Assembly (NCBI RefSeq): GCF_010093595.1
Contig: NW_022985460.1
Span: forward strand, 133,829 to 197,828
Length of the DNA: 64,000 nt
Direction of reading: 5' to 3'
Origin: Mytilinidion resinicola
Taxonomy: Eukaryota; Ascomycota; Dothideomycetes; Mytilinidiales; Mytilinidiaceae
The notes under the pieces were generated by a model. That model was not told where the DNA came from and did no database searches. It saw nothing but the letters and a program-made list of their open reading frames with translations. The position numbers were made by a program, and so were the translations under genes. Shown here in pieces: positions 40,266-52,042 of the stretch (positions are counted from its first letter, which is position 1; each line of letters opens with the position of its first letter).

Positions 40266-43077
40266 ATGGAGACATTTTCATTTGCAACTTCCTCCTCTAT
40301 CAAGCTCAAGGTGAACGTTAAGATGTGGGTTCGTTGTATTAGAGCTCTGTATCAGTGCCTAACAAGCTCCCAGCCACCAGCTAGATGGCAACCAGAAGCC
40401 CCTACCCTACTCGGTGCTCCTCAAGAGACCAGACCTAAGACACCGTGCCTCCATCGCAAAGTGAGACTGACTAAGCTCCAAGTGAGAGGTGAAAGAAGCT
40501 CACAGAACCAGTCCCAACTCCGAGCTGTATGCCACTGCCCAGATATGGGCCGACAGCAAGCCCCTTACCCTGCCTATGCAAACAACCTACAAGGCCTTCA
40601 AGAGCGGCCGAATATGGAACGAGTGGCTGGAGCTACCCATCGGCTACGACGACCTCCCCCTCACCTCACAAATAGCTATAACGATATGGGATTTGTCTCC
40701 GACTGGTGGTGAAGGCGCAAAAGGGCATTCTATACCATTTGGAGGGACTACTATACCACTATTTGATGAGGACCACACTCTCCTCAAAGGACGACAAAGG
40801 TGTCGGTTACATCGCCACAAGGCCGCAGACGGCTTGTCTTCGACCACAACTCCCTGGATAAAGAAACCATCTAGGAGGAGTCGGAAGGATGTCAAGACCT
40901 CGGTTGATGTGGTGGACGAGAAAGTCGCAGAGATGGAGAGACTGGAGGCGCTGTTGAAGAAGCAGGAGATGAACGAGCTTCCCACCAATCACTGGTTAGA
41001 CCAGATGGTCTATCGCAAGATGATGAAGCTCCGAAAAGACGTCTTAAAGATCCCGCCAGCTACTCAGAAGGACAAACAAATCTCAGACCAACCTAGTGAA
41101 TCAGTTGACGACGAACAAGATGAAGAGCTGTTCTATCTACATATCGAACTTCCGCGTTTTGACCATCCCATCGTCTTCGCCGACCAGGAGTATCCGCCGC
41201 CCCCAGTATCAAACCTGCAGTCATCAATGATGTCTGAAGTTCGACTGAAACCTCCCCCCGAAGTATCCTTTGGCCCTGGCATCAATGTGGACGGTAACGG
41301 CTACGGGGATGCCTACGCTGGAAGACTGGTCCGGATTTATGACCCAGAAATAGGTCTCAATGAGAATCCAGTGGAGGTCAAACACCGACGGCTAGTCCGC
41401 GGGCGAAATGCTGGACTCGCAGACCGTGACATGAAGCCGAACGCGCGGATCAGAGATGAATTGAATGCCATCATGAACTACGGGCCAACACACTCCTTGA
41501 CTCTCTCGGAAAGGGATCACCTCTGGACTTTCCGGTACTACTTGTGTCGAGATAAGCGCGCCTTGACTAAGTTCGTCAAGTCGGTGTCTTGGCACGAACA
41601 ACGAGAAGCCCAAAATGCAGCCCCTATGTTGGCGAAATGGGCAGAAATAGACGTCGATGATGCCCTAGAACTACTAGGACCCTCTTTCACTAGTCCTATC
41701 GTCCGAGCATATGCCGTAGACCGTTTACGGAAAGCCGATAACGATGAGCTTCTCGTATATCTCCTGCAGCTTGTTCAGGCTCTCAAGTATGAGACTGTAG
41801 CCCCCGAAATGGCTGACAGTGATCCAGCGCAGAGCTCCTCTCTAGCTCGTTTTCTGATTTCCAGAGCAAAGGATAGCCTGATCCTAGGCAACTTCCTCCA
41901 TTGGTATCTTATGGTGGAATGCGACGACCACAGTCCGGAACAAGGCCCAGAGTTCCGGAAATTATTCCACAAAGTCGAGTACGACTTCATGGTCGAGCTA
42001 GAGAAGACAGAAGATGGCCTCGCACGACGAAAGACTTTCCTCCGTCAAGCTGAGCTTATTACTGTGCTGTCCAAAATTTCGAAAGACGCCCGCTTTTCCC
42101 GGGAAGACCGGACTCGAAAGATCGAGCGGCTAAAGAAGTACCTCGCGGATCCAAAGAACGATCTCCTTCATATTGATCCGCCTCTTCCCTTGCCCCTAGA
42201 CCCATCCATTCTCATCACCGGCATATACCCAGACGACTGTAACGTCCTAAAATCAAGTCTCTTCCCCCTTCAATTAAACTTTCGCACCACCACCAATACT
42301 AAATACCCCATCATCTTCAAAACCGGCGACGACCTCCGTCAGGACCAACTCGTCGTCCAGATCATAACTCTAATGGACCGCCTCCTCCGCAAAGAAAACC
42401 TCGACCTCAAACTCTCTCCGTACCGCATCCTCGCCACCTCCACCTCTGCCGGCGCCGTCCAATTTGTGCCCTCCCTCTCCCTCGCCGCCGCCATCGCCAA
42501 GCACCGTGGTATCCTCCCCTACCTCCGTGCCAACAACCCCGATGACACCGCACCCCTCGGCGTCCGCAAGGAAGCTATGGATACTTATATCAAGTCCTGC
42601 GCCGGATACTGTGTCATCACTTACCTCCTCGGCGTCGGTGATCGCCATCTTGACAACCTCCTGCTCTCTCCCTCGGGCCACTTCTTCCACGTCGACTTCG
42701 GCTACATCCTCGGCCGCGATCCGAAGCCCTTCGCGCCTCTCATGAAACTCAGCCACGAGATGATTGATGGTATGGGCGGGACCGGCCACGCGCATTATGC
42801 GCAGTTCAAGTCGTACTGCTTTACTGCATACTCGACATTACGGAAGCAGGCGAACTTGATTCTAAATCTGTTCGCCTTGATGAGAGAAGCGAACATCCCA
42901 GATATTAGGCTCGAGCCTGACAAGGCGGTGTGGAAAGTGCAGGAGAGATTAGCGTTAGATCTAACCGAGGAGGAGGCGATGAGGTATTTTGAGCGGTTGA
43001 TAGAGGAGAGTAGTAACGCGATTATGCCGGTGGTCATTGATCGTATTCATGGGCTTGTGCAGCACTTCAGGGCGTAG
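40266..43077 (+). CDS. VPS34: Vps34 phosphatidylinositol 3-kinase (class III)
   Basis: Exons 40266-40324, 40374-40460 and 40506-43077 give 905 aa, a usual fungal length. It starts METFSFATSSSIKLKV; the first two introns (49 and 45 bp) restore LDGNQKPLPYSVLLKRPDLR of the C2 domain. The C2 region also has FGGTTIPLFDEDHTLLKGRQ. The helical (PIK) domain contains LTLSERDHLWTFRYYLCRDK and ALKYE. The kinase domain has FKTGDDLRQDQLVVQIITLM, the catalytic loop GVGDRHLDNLLLSPSGHFFH and the activation segment VDFGYILGRDPKPF; the C-terminus is MPVVIDRIHGLVQHFRA. It makes PtdIns3P on endosomes, vacuole and autophagosome precursors with Vps15 and Atg6/Vps30. All catalytic motifs are intact. Confidence 0.97.
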
Positions 43078-43748
43078 GTGGGAGTTTACTGCGGGAAGTT
43101 GTAAGATAGGAGACATATTTGCAGCGGAAAGTTGTGATGAACATGGTGTATATGTTAAGAAAAAGAATACATAGCTGAAAAGTAATTGGAGTCTTCATAC
43201 CGTATGAAGACGGCAAAAACACTTCTCATTTTGGGCCTGCAAGTTGTAGTTGCTTGTCCAGACTCCCTGTGTGTATTTAACACGTAGAAGATCGACATTC
43301 AGACAACGCTGAGAAGGTATCAACTGACGCCATCCTCGTGAAGAGAATAGCTGTCCCTCTTGTACCAGAATGTCATACGTATTGAAGCAGATTCGATGCG
43401 CACAGATCAGGACTGCTAGGGGACCAGGCTTAAGTGACTATCACTCGCTCGCAAGATCATGGCGCCCAGATATTTTATATACTTATCACCCGTCTGCAGC
43501 TTCTCGAGTCAGAGACCATCTACCAATTAGTCAGGGACAGACCTTTCAAGAATAGGTATATTCCGTATTCCCGAGACCTTAGAACTCTCCCTCCCCGTTT
43601 CTTGCGCCTTTCAAAATCTCTTCCTCTTTCACTCATCCTCTGAACAAGATCTACGGATCTCTTCTATTGTTCCCGTACTTCAACACCGCAGCCTCGCTAA
43701 GGGCTATAACCATTCCTGGGATCATCCACCACCTCTTTCGACCTCAAC

Positions 43749-44378
43749 GCATGCGTACAGAGCTGCGACTTCTATAGCGTATGTTTCAGTGGCTGCAACC
43801 ACGATAAATGCTGGTGCAATTCCAGCGATCTCAACTTGCGTGTCGAGCAGACGAAATGTATGAGCACGACGGAATTCTCGTATAGCGACGATGAAGATAT
43901 ATTCAGTTTCGTTTATGCACTGATGAGGGAGTCGGCCCTGGACTGACTATTCTGGTGACGGCGAGCGCGTAAGTAACGACGAATGCGGTCTTGGGCACAA
44001 AAGTGGCGATCACGAGGAGTTAGCATTGCTTTTACGATGTCTGTTGTCACGAGGAAGTGTATCTTGCTTTTGGGTGATATCACAGAGTCTTTGCAGTTTT
44101 TCGGTCAGCCACTTCCGGTATATATAGAGACACTGCTCTATTGCCACCTACCAGACTCTCGTTCCTGTACGTAACACGTCATTAACTCCTTTATGGATGG
44201 CCGACGGTTCCCCAAAACCTTCGCCAGAACCTCCCCTTTCCTTCTTTATCTAGGCTCCCCAAATATCTTATCCACACCCGAGTCCTCCAACAGCCTGTCT
44301 CTTGCATTATTTGTCGTCCTTGTCCCCCTCCCCATCGTCATACTACTTGCCATGATGCGCCGCCAGAGACGCGGCTGA
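43749..44378 (+). other. Possible small Cys-rich (CFEM-like) gene, structure unresolved
   Basis: The frame 43749-43946 encodes ACVQSCDFYSVCFSGCNHDK then CWCNSSDLN and later EQTKC: seven Cys in ~39 residues with a GC-x2-D-x-CWCN pattern like the centre of CFEM domains. A separate frame ending at 44378 encodes a hydrophobic span (LALFVVLVPLPIVILLAMM) and a basic tail (RRQRRG). I cannot find a start codon, signal peptide or splice set joining them. It could be a remnant or chance. Confidence 0.2.
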
Positions 44379-45780
44379 TTCGCTACCTACACACGCCAAC
44401 TATATCCCCTAACTGTTGCTTTCACTCTAATCTTTCCCTCATATCGGCGGAGGAAACTAGTACCTGCGATGCTCCACCGCGGCGCTTTGCAGATCGGCAG
44501 TGGGATTGGCTGTGTAAGTCCGATTGATTGTAAGGCTCTCTCTCGACTATGGGGATGGCGGCAGCGAGGAACTCGGTTCGTGGCAAAGGGGAGGGGGAGT
44601 CCGGCGGCGAGTGTACTACGCTACCGCCGATTGTGTCAAACCAGGGGACTGTCAAGGGAGCCAAGTGCCGAGGAGGGAGGAAGAATCGCTTGACACTTCT
44701 ACTTGAAGACGAGCGAAGACTCATACATAATGATCATGACCATCTTCTCAGATCACTGAGCTTCCTTATTATTGTCTCCTGCTCGTCGCTGTCCTCCATA
44801 GAAGCTGGACATCATTCCAATCAGAAGAGCTCAACCACCATAATTGCTACCTGCCGGAGGCCCGCATCATCACCTCGTTTAAGACAACTACTCTCCTCCG
44901 CTCCAGCCATAATCGTCTCCATAAGCCGCTTTTGAACCACTCCCCCACACCCCACCCATAGGGAGGTGCTTGCTATGGTGTTTTTGCACCACTCCCACCA
45001 CATCGCGAGTGAGAGATACTATTTTGCACCACTCCCACCCACAGCCATAAGTTCGTCTTCCACCTCCATTTGCTGCTGGACCAAATCTCCTACGGTTCCA
45101 TCTCCTCCAATAATATGACTCCGCCACCTTGTCCTTTCCTCCTCCATGTCGTTCTCAAGAGCGTGGAGAGATGTTTATATACCGGTGATGAGTAAGGATC
45201 TTGACGGCACGTGAAGCGGAGATGGGTAACGGATCAGCGGACGCGAGCGGCGCTCAGATGTTTTGAACGTTGAATCGCTGGGTATGGGGAGCAGGCTCTT
45301 GGGGAATGCCGCTGTCTGAAGTAGTTTCGTAAGCCTAGTGGGTTTTCATAATGGTTAGGTTTAGGTATGTTAGGCAGTTAGGAAAAGATATTTAGGGACT
45401 ACGGTGGTGAAGGAGCGCGCAAAACTCCAAACCCGTAACGAGTTAGTAGATAGACGGAAGGAGGAGATCTTTCTCCTGAACATGATTTGGAGGAGTCGTA
45501 GTGTCGTATATCTGTGCGTGCGGCGGAGACAGGTTATATGAGGGTAGAGGTGGCCTGGAGAGCTGATAGACCGGATAAGACCGCGAGAGCCGATTTCGGT
45601 TGGGCGTAAGAAAGTGCACTGAGGTATTTCAGACGATAGTAAAGCGATATACACAAGCTCATGACGAGGGAACGCACGAGGAGTCTGAGAGCATGTCACT
45701 TCTGGATTTGCTTCGGGAGAGAGACAACATTCTGCATCTTTGCGTATAGCAGATAGTCGTTATACTAGGGGAGCATTGGC

Positions 45781-45955
45781 TCAGGCAGTCCAGAAGATTT
45801 TCAGGTCGCCCAAATCGGCAAGCTTCCAACTCTTTTAAATGTTGAAAGCTGTGTTGAGGCACCTCAGGCAGTCCAGAAGATTTTCAGGTCGCCCAAATCG
45901 GCAAGCTTCCAACTCTTTTAAATGTTGAAAGCTGTGTTGAGGCACCTCAGGCAGT
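45781..45955 (-). repeat. Perfect 83-bp tandem duplication ending in the dispersed-element core
   Basis: The 83-bp unit starting TCAGGCAGTCCAGAAGATTT and ending GTGTTGAGGCACC occurs at 45781-45863 and 45864-45946 with no difference that I can see, followed by the first 9 bases of a third unit. On the minus strand the junctions read GAGGTGCCTCAACACAGC, the family core, so the repeat unit contains the element's conserved part. Confidence 0.9.
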
Positions 45956-45990
45956 AGCAGGAAGTGTACACAAACCCATGACTCGCAGTC
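45947..45990 (-). repeat. Dispersed element, terminus after the tandem array
   Basis: On the minus strand GGGTTTGTGTACACTTCCTG is followed by CTACTGCCTGAGGTGCCTC. This is the complete terminus-plus-core of the family, fused directly to the 83-bp array. Confidence 0.7.
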
Positions 45991-46107
45991 AATGGAAGAA
46001 AGGCCGCGAAATTATCACCTACGCATAACGCAACATACCTCAGCTAAGCTCAGTATCCCGCACGCTTGAGCGCGGCAGGGAGGAAGTCTCGACCATTAGG
46101 GATTTTG

Positions 46108-46390
46108 GAGGGTGTGTTGAGGCACTTCAGACGGTGGCAAAAACGCGTACTAACGCCTGCAACGGGAGAGTAATCGGTGTAATGACATGAAATCATCACC
46201 TTCAGCTCGGCTCACTTACTTCAAAGCCGTCCTTATCATGGAGACGGGAAGGAAATAGGCAGGAGGGCGCCGTCAGAAATGGCCTGGGGAGCTTAAAAGG
46301 TTGTTCGAGAGTACGAAATTCCACCACCCTTATATTTCTGAAAGTAGGTTGAAGGACCTCAGACAGTCGCAGAAAAAGAAGCAAACTTAG
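46108..46390 (-). repeat. Dispersed element, two further minus-strand copies
   Basis: The segment at 46108-46155 reads on the minus strand TACGCGTTTTTGCCACCGTC then TGAAGTGCCTCAACACACC. The segment at 46340-46386 reads TTTGCTTCTTTTTCTGCGAC then TGTCTGAGGTCCTTCAACC. They lie about 240 bp apart, each followed by a related CTCACTTACTTCRAARCC segment (46209-46230 and 46411-46432), suggesting a larger tandem unit. Confidence 0.6.
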
Positions 46391-46575
46391 AACACATGGC
46401 CTTCGTCTCACCTCACTTACTTCGAAACCTTCTTCCTTGAAGCCACTACCCTGTGGTGAACTGGTTCCCACAACAACATCATCAACGCGCACCTGGTCCT
46501 CACGCTCTCATTACCACGTTTCGGCGGCATCTAAAGACCTTCATCTCATCACCTGCATTCACCACTTCCGCCGCA

Positions 46576-47604
46576 ATGCAGGGCTATAAGAACGCCCGAA
46601 TCGACATCATCCACCACCTCCTCGCCAACTCTCTACAAACCCCTCTCACTTTCCAACCCGCTGGCCTTACTGATAGCGCCTCAAGCCACCCCACACCACC
46701 GGCGCCACCACCAGTCGCGATGGATCTTCTCGCCTCTCTCATCGTCCCCTCGCAGGGCCAGCAATACCCGCTCGCGATTCGCCCTAAGACACCTACAGGC
46801 CCCAAATCGGAGAATCCGGACATATCTAACCGACGCACTTGCTTCTTCTGGTACCATAACGGCACATGCCACCGCGGTAGAGGAGGCAGCGCATGCCCAT
46901 TCTCTCATACCATCACCCCGGGCGTCCCAGTTCAGCCACCGCCAGGATACTTCCATCGTACCCCGTGCACGCTCCCGCTATGCCCACTGAGGGAGGACAC
47001 GCCGCCGCCGCCTACCTACACCACCGCTCCTCAAGAGATCAAGACACCATCTTCCGAAACATCTCACCAGAGCCCCACGGTGAGCAGCGGCGCAGGCTCC
47101 CCACCTACTACTCCTACAGGCAAGCAAGCTAAGTTTAGGAGATGGCGAGAGCGTGTCAAAAAGGCGAAGCAGTTCGAGCAAGAGAGGGCAGGACGTATCC
47201 TAGGGCTTTCTCCTTCCCAACAGCAACAGCCTCACAATCAGACGACCCCGAGTCCGAAAGTGGGGCAGAAGCGGAAGCACCATGAAACCCCCGAGCCACT
47301 CATCTCGCTGCAGGGTAGGGGCCAAAACGCGGCTCAATATACAGTGTCGATGAATAGTGAGCGAAAAGATACCCCGAATGCGGCGGAGGAGCCGGAGGAT
47401 AAGTGGCATCTAGACGGGTTCGAGGAGGGTGCTGAGGCGGCGTTTGAGGGCGCATCGAAGAAGCGGAAGATGGCCGATATGGAGAATGGTAAAACTGGTG
47501 GTGAGGCTAGTGGTAAGGTTGGCGGTACAGGTGGTAATGATGAATGGCGTGGGGATTGGGATACGGACTACTTCAGGAGCTTCTTCGGTCATCCAACCCC
47601 TTGA
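46576..47604 (+). CDS. CCCH zinc-finger protein
   Basis: 342 aa from ATG 46576 (MQGYKNARIDIIHHLLAN); the frame is open further upstream but without an ATG. A CCCH finger (C-x8-C-x8-C-x3-H) lies near residue 90: RTCFFWYHNGTCHRGRGGSA then CPFSH. A second Cys pair follows (TPCTLPLCPL). The region after it is disordered, with a basic KQAKFRRWRERVKKAKQFEQ helix and Lys-rich KKRKM nuclear-localisation-like signals, and an acidic Trp-containing end (EWRGDWDTDYFRSFFG). It is probably nuclear and RNA-binding by family. It differs from the two CCCH paralogues at 3.6-7.9 kb in finger spacing and lacks their coiled coil. Dispersed-element copies lie on both sides. Confidence 0.8.
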   Translation: MQGYKNARIDIIHHLLANSLQTPLTFQPAGLTDSASSHPTPPAPPPVAMDLLASLIVPSQGQQYPLAIRPKTPTGPKSENPDISNRRTCFFWYHNGTCHRGRGGSACPFSHTITPGVPVQPPPGYFHRTPCTLPLCPLREDTPPPPTYTTAPQEIKTPSSETSHQSPTVSSGAGSPPTTPTGKQAKFRRWRERVKKAKQFEQERAGRILGLSPSQQQQPHNQTTPSPKVGQKRKHHETPEPLISLQGRGQNAAQYTVSMNSERKDTPNAAEEPEDKWHLDGFEEGAEAAFEGASKKRKMADMENGKTGGEASGKVGGTGGNDEWRGDWDTDYFRSFFGHPTP

Positions 47605-49793
47605 GTAAGATCCTGACAGCTTGAGCTTGGATCATATGCATATGCTTTCGTCATCATTGGAGACGACGAAGCTCTGGTTTGGCGATGGCGGAGGCCCACA
47701 GTGGGCTATTAAAGGTTACGGGGGTGTTTGGTATTTTCTCTTCTCTTCAAATTGAATGCCTGTGAGATGAAAGGCTTGAGCTCAGGCTTGACGATGCCGG
47801 GAGTCTCTTGGGTACCCGTAAAAATTTGAAACCGAGGGAGTCAAAAACTTTCTTCTATCCTAATTTAAAATGTATACACTTGCTTGACGACGTTGGAAGT
47901 CCCTCAGCAAACCAAAACAAAATTTAACCTTGATGCCATCTCTTCTGTCTTCAAATTGAGCGTTTGAGATGCGTGACGCTTGAGCTCAACTTGGCGACAC
48001 CAGAAGTGCTTCAGGAGGTAATCAGAATTTGAAATTGAGTGATAGATTGTACGCGCTGTTGATTGAAGCTGGAAAACACCTACGAGGTCTGCCGATTTTG
48101 GACAGCGTCAGGACGCTTCCGACAGGTTTTAAAACCTCCACTCTCAATGTCACAGCTCCGGCTCTTCAAATCTCACATTTGAGACCCGCGCAGTTTTGGG
48201 ATTATCGTGATGCATTGAAGGGCCCCAACCAGTTGTGCATATATCGTGACTTCCCCTATCCAAGTGAATGAAGTAGTGAGCTCCGTGATGGAAGGGAACT
48301 TACCTTCCATCGAAAAGGAACCCCAAACACGGCGCCTTCCATCGTGACCATCTACTACTGCCTGCTGAGCAGTGGTTAGTCCATCTCTTGCCCTTCGCTA
48401 CGCCCCTTGAAAATGATATCAGGAGGCTTTCATTAGGTTTGGAAACTTCTATTTTCATCGTGTCTTAGTCTAGTTCTTCAGATCTTACCTTTGGGAGTAA
48501 TATACTTATGAGATTCCATCGCAAATTGATGCAGCCTGTTCATTCGCGTGGCATCGTGACTTCCTCTGACCTTAACTGGAGCAGTGACTGTCGAGTTAAG
48601 GAATGAGAGGTACCTTGAATATAGGAAATTCCTCCCCATGCCTTTCGTTGACCAGCTGCTACTTCTTATCGTACTTGGGTAGTGTTTATTGTGTCTTGTC
48701 TTCAGGTGTTCCCCTTCTTCTTCTCCTTCCCTCTCTCACCCCTCATCCTTCATCCTTCACAACATATTCTCTTCTCCACTCTCATATACAACTTCGCCAC
48801 CTCCTCTTCATGACTCGAATTGTAGTGGGGAAGTACCGAAAAAGCTCGATCCATGGAACTGTGATGGCTATTCGGGCGCGACTCTGTAGAGGAACCGTGG
48901 TTCGATATTTGTTTACCAGGATCCCGAGAGGGACATAGAAAGACGAGATGGCAGAATCTGAAAGTGACGTTCATGCCGCTAATTCCGACATCTTCACGAC
49001 ATGGTCAGAGGAGCCACAAGAGAGTGCCGATATCGAGAAATAGATGCAATGTCTCCGGAAGCGCGGCTCGCTGTCAGGGGTGCTCCAGGATGCCGAAAAA
49101 CCCATGAAGAGACGTAGCATTTGTCAGTGCGATTTAAGCTGCTGGTGCTTATAGCTCCAGCTAGTTAGTTCCTCCATGCCCAGCTTGTCATGCTGTGCGC
49201 AGTTGGATTCACATGATAGTAGTATCTCCTTGCCATTAGTATGCTGCCGTAAGAAACGCCCATGGCAGCCAATGCATGTGTTGATGATGTCCAGGCCAGC
49301 TGCATCCCCTCAGGCCTACACCTGCTGACAAGGGATTCTTGTAGAGTTCTATAGCCACTTGTGGAGACCATGTACGCTGAAACACGTCGTTTTTGGTCAG
49401 TCTGTCAAAATTCCGAGTAGCAAATGGGTAATGGATGCCCAAGGAGTTGAGTATGAGACGGTGTAGTGTTGAGGCTTCGGGGGATGACCCGGTGACCCGG
49501 TAAGCTGGTCCTGTGGCTCGGGCCGTCCTGTTCTAAGACCGAGTCATTTTAGTGACGATGTGACTAGATACACAAAGATTACGCGGTGTGGCGGGGCTGT
49601 GAAGGATTCCAGGTCCCTGGCAGAGTCTGCCTGATGCTGCCAGTTGTAGACATCGCTCTCGGCTTCACGTCTCGCCTCCTGTTCCATGTCGACTCCTCTA
49701 GCACCGCCCTGACTGCTATTTTCACCGAGCCAAGGCCCCAAGGCACTTGGCAGCCCTCTTTACGGACACGGCTGGGCTCGAAGCAGAAGCACG
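47605..49793. other. Intergenic with element cluster
   Basis: About 2.2 kb. 47757-48040 holds three tandem diverged element copies. From 48050 to 49790 I see only short frames without domains. Confidence 0.5.
47757..48040 (+). repeat. Cluster of diverged dispersed-element copies
   Basis: TTGAGCTCAGGCTTGACGAT(GCCGGGAGTCTCTTGG) at ~47775, GTATACACTTGCTTGACGAC(GTTGGAAGTCCCTC) at ~47871 and TTGAGCTCAACTTGGCGACA(CCAGAAGTGCTTCAGG) at ~47980 share the core and a following AAAATTTGAAAYYGAG-type stretch. They lie about 100 bp apart on one strand. Confidence 0.6.
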
Positions 49794-51442
49794 ATGGCTC
49801 TTGCTCGTGATTCGGGTTCGACAACCCTCCCCTTCACGCCCTTCTCAACACCAAACCTCTATCCTGACCACCCTGGATCGGCCCAGACTGAGCATCCCTT
49901 AGCCCTGGACCGCAATCACTACAAGAACAACCCCAGCCCTGAGTTAGCACTGCTGCAGCCCTACGAACCCAAACAACCGCCACCATCATCCCTCGTGTCC
50001 ACCCCAACACATCGGCAGCACTCCCCACGCCGATCCCTTTCTAGCACCACATCATCTGCAACCCTGGTGGCCTCCACACAGCCTTCGCCCGCCCTTCGTG
50101 CTGACGCCAAGTTCATGGCTGACAACCAGCGCGATCCCGAGAAGCACGCCTCCGACACCTTCTATTCTTCCTTCAAAGCATCCCAGCGCCCGCTCATTGA
50201 CTTGGCCACCAGTGACTGGAAGCACGCGGACTACGACGACTCCGACGACGAGTACTACCGCCGCGACTCAGACGAGGAGATGCCCCCACCATGGAAACGC
50301 ATTGTCGCAGCTCCTGCGAGCCGCCTCTCCCACGTTCCGCGGAGAGTGCAGCGATACTTCGTCATATATGCAACACTGCTCATAGCGGCATGGGTCAGCT
50401 GGAAGTGGATATTTCAACCAGATTGGGAGAGCAATCGTGCAATTGAGAAGTCGCTGAACGAAGACAAGGTGTTCTTTGGGTCGAATATGCGGCCGGAGTT
50501 TTCAGATATGATCCAGATCAAGTCGATGGATACCAGGTTGCTGCCCTCAGACGAGAATTTCAAGCAAAGGCTCGTCATAGTAGGAGATGTACACGGGTGT
50601 AAAGACGAGCGTATGTCTCCCAATTACTTCACACTTTGAGAGAACCCGCTAATTGGTAAACAGTACAAGCCCTTCTCGATAAAGTCAAATTCCGCGCTCC
50701 TCACGACCACCTCACCCTAACAGGCGATATGATCTCCAAAGGTCCCGACTCCGCCGGCGTCGTCTCCCTCGCCCGTTCCCTCTCCGCCTCCTGCGTGCGC
50801 GGGAACCACGAAGACCGCATGCTGCTCGCCCTCGCCGACATGCGCGGACACCACGCCGCCCTCCCCGGCCCAGCCGAAGACCCTACCGATGCACAAGATT
50901 TGCTTGACGAAGAGAGCTTCTCCCACGGCGACTATACCTTCCGCTCACTAGCGCGCGAGTTCGACGACAAGCAAATTAAGTGGCTGCAGGCATGCCCGGT
51001 TATTCTGCGCGTCGGAGAGATCGCTGGGCTGGGCGAAATGGTGGTTGTACATGCGGGACTGGTCCCTGGGATCCCGCTGGAGCGCCAAGACCCCTACCAC
51101 GTTATGAATATGCGGACAATCGATCTGGATACCCGGTTGCCGAGCGAGAATCGCGAGGGCACGCCATGGGAGAAGCTGTGGAATAAGTACCAGTCCCATG
51201 TGCCGCCACAGTCAGCGGAGCGGTCGTCGGTCGTGTACGGGCATGATTCGAAGCGAGGGAAAAACATTCACAAGTACAGCTTCGGGTTGGATAGCGGGTG
51301 TGTGGCTGGGGGAAGACTGACAGCGTTGGTGATAGAGGCTGGGCGGAAAGGGGAGGTGGCAAAGACGAGAACAGTGGATGTCAAGTGCAAGACATATTGG
51401 CAGAAGAGTCAAAGTAAGACGAACAATAAGAGCGAGACCTAA
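49794..51442 (+). CDS. Ppn2-like vacuolar metallophosphatase (PPP family), single TM
   Basis: Exons 49794-50610 and 50664-51442 (53-bp intron) give 531 aa. A ~190-residue cytosolic, Ser/Pro-rich N-terminus is followed by one TM span (VQRYFVIYATLLIAAWVSW) and a luminal phosphoesterase domain. Metal-binding blocks are in order: LVIVGDVHGC, LTLTGDMISKGPDS, VRGNHEDRML, MVVVHAGLVPG and VVYGHDSKRGKN, as in calcineurin-like enzymes. The topology and motif set match yeast Ppn2 (YNL217W), a Zn-dependent vacuolar endopolyphosphatase that cuts inside polyphosphate chains. A cleavable loop (RGHHAALPGPAEDPTDAQDL) lies between metal blocks. The assignment to polyphosphate is by family only. Confidence 0.88.
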
Positions 51443-52042
51443 AGGAAAACGGTAAACGGATCGGATGGATTATTAGACTTTTGGAGTTTTCGGCGTCACA
51501 TAGATATACCTTGTGTATATGGGCTTGGTGGGTAAGCTGGTTAGCTATCGTTTTGATACGCTGTCGGCAGGTACCTACGGCGTTTCTGGACATTGCAGGC
51601 GTAGCGTTGAGATCATTGTTACCTAATTCTTCCTCATACGTTATCTCTACCATCGCTCTTTTGCTGAATTCAGCGTTTTCTTTCTGCATATCAGTTCGTC
51701 GATTTCGAAGCACTGCCTCTTGAGTGTTGTTTTGATACCCTGTGTGCAGAATGTGCTCTCCATAGAGCAGATGTAATATCATAGACCATGTCATTTGACC
51801 AATCTATGCGTTTCTATCGTGAAGCTGGCTATCTACGACCCCTCATCAGAGAGAGCATGATACTCCTAAATAGCTCCGTCGCAACGCCTTTGCCTTGGAT
51901 ATCATGCAAATGTGCCATCCGAACTCCTACCCTTCAATGTCAAGCCAATGTGTAACAGTATCCCCCCCAACGCCCTCAAGACTTCCAAGTCAAAGCCTAC
52001 CCAGCCAAAGCTCCCCAATTTTCCCGAGCCTCCACAGTATCA
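51443..52042. other. Intergenic, convergent
   Basis: 600 bp between the convergent phosphatase and CENP-S genes, with no recognisable gene or repeat-family copy. Confidence 0.45.

Larger units (their letters stand above)
43078..46575. other. Gene-poor region with repeats
   Basis: About 3.5 kb without a firmly supported gene. Left part: a Cys-rich frame (43749-43946) and a short TM-encoding frame ending at 44378. Middle (about 44930-45050): three degenerate repeats of ACCACTCCCAC. Right part (45781-46390): minus-oriented dispersed-element copies, including perfect 83-bp tandem repeats. Confidence 0.5.

Noticed and set aside
44930..45050. Three ACCACTCCCAC repeats as a coding tandem array
   Set aside because: The frames through them are interrupted and spacing is irregular; treated as low-complexity DNA only.
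46453..46575. Longer N-terminus of the CCCH protein at 46576
   Set aside because: The upstream extension has no ATG; the first ATG is 46576 and the extension reads like a leader sequence.
48603..48938. 111-codon frame in the 47.6-49.8 kb gap
   Set aside because: Rich in Ser/Leu from a pyrimidine-rich tract, no homology-like pattern and no splice partners.
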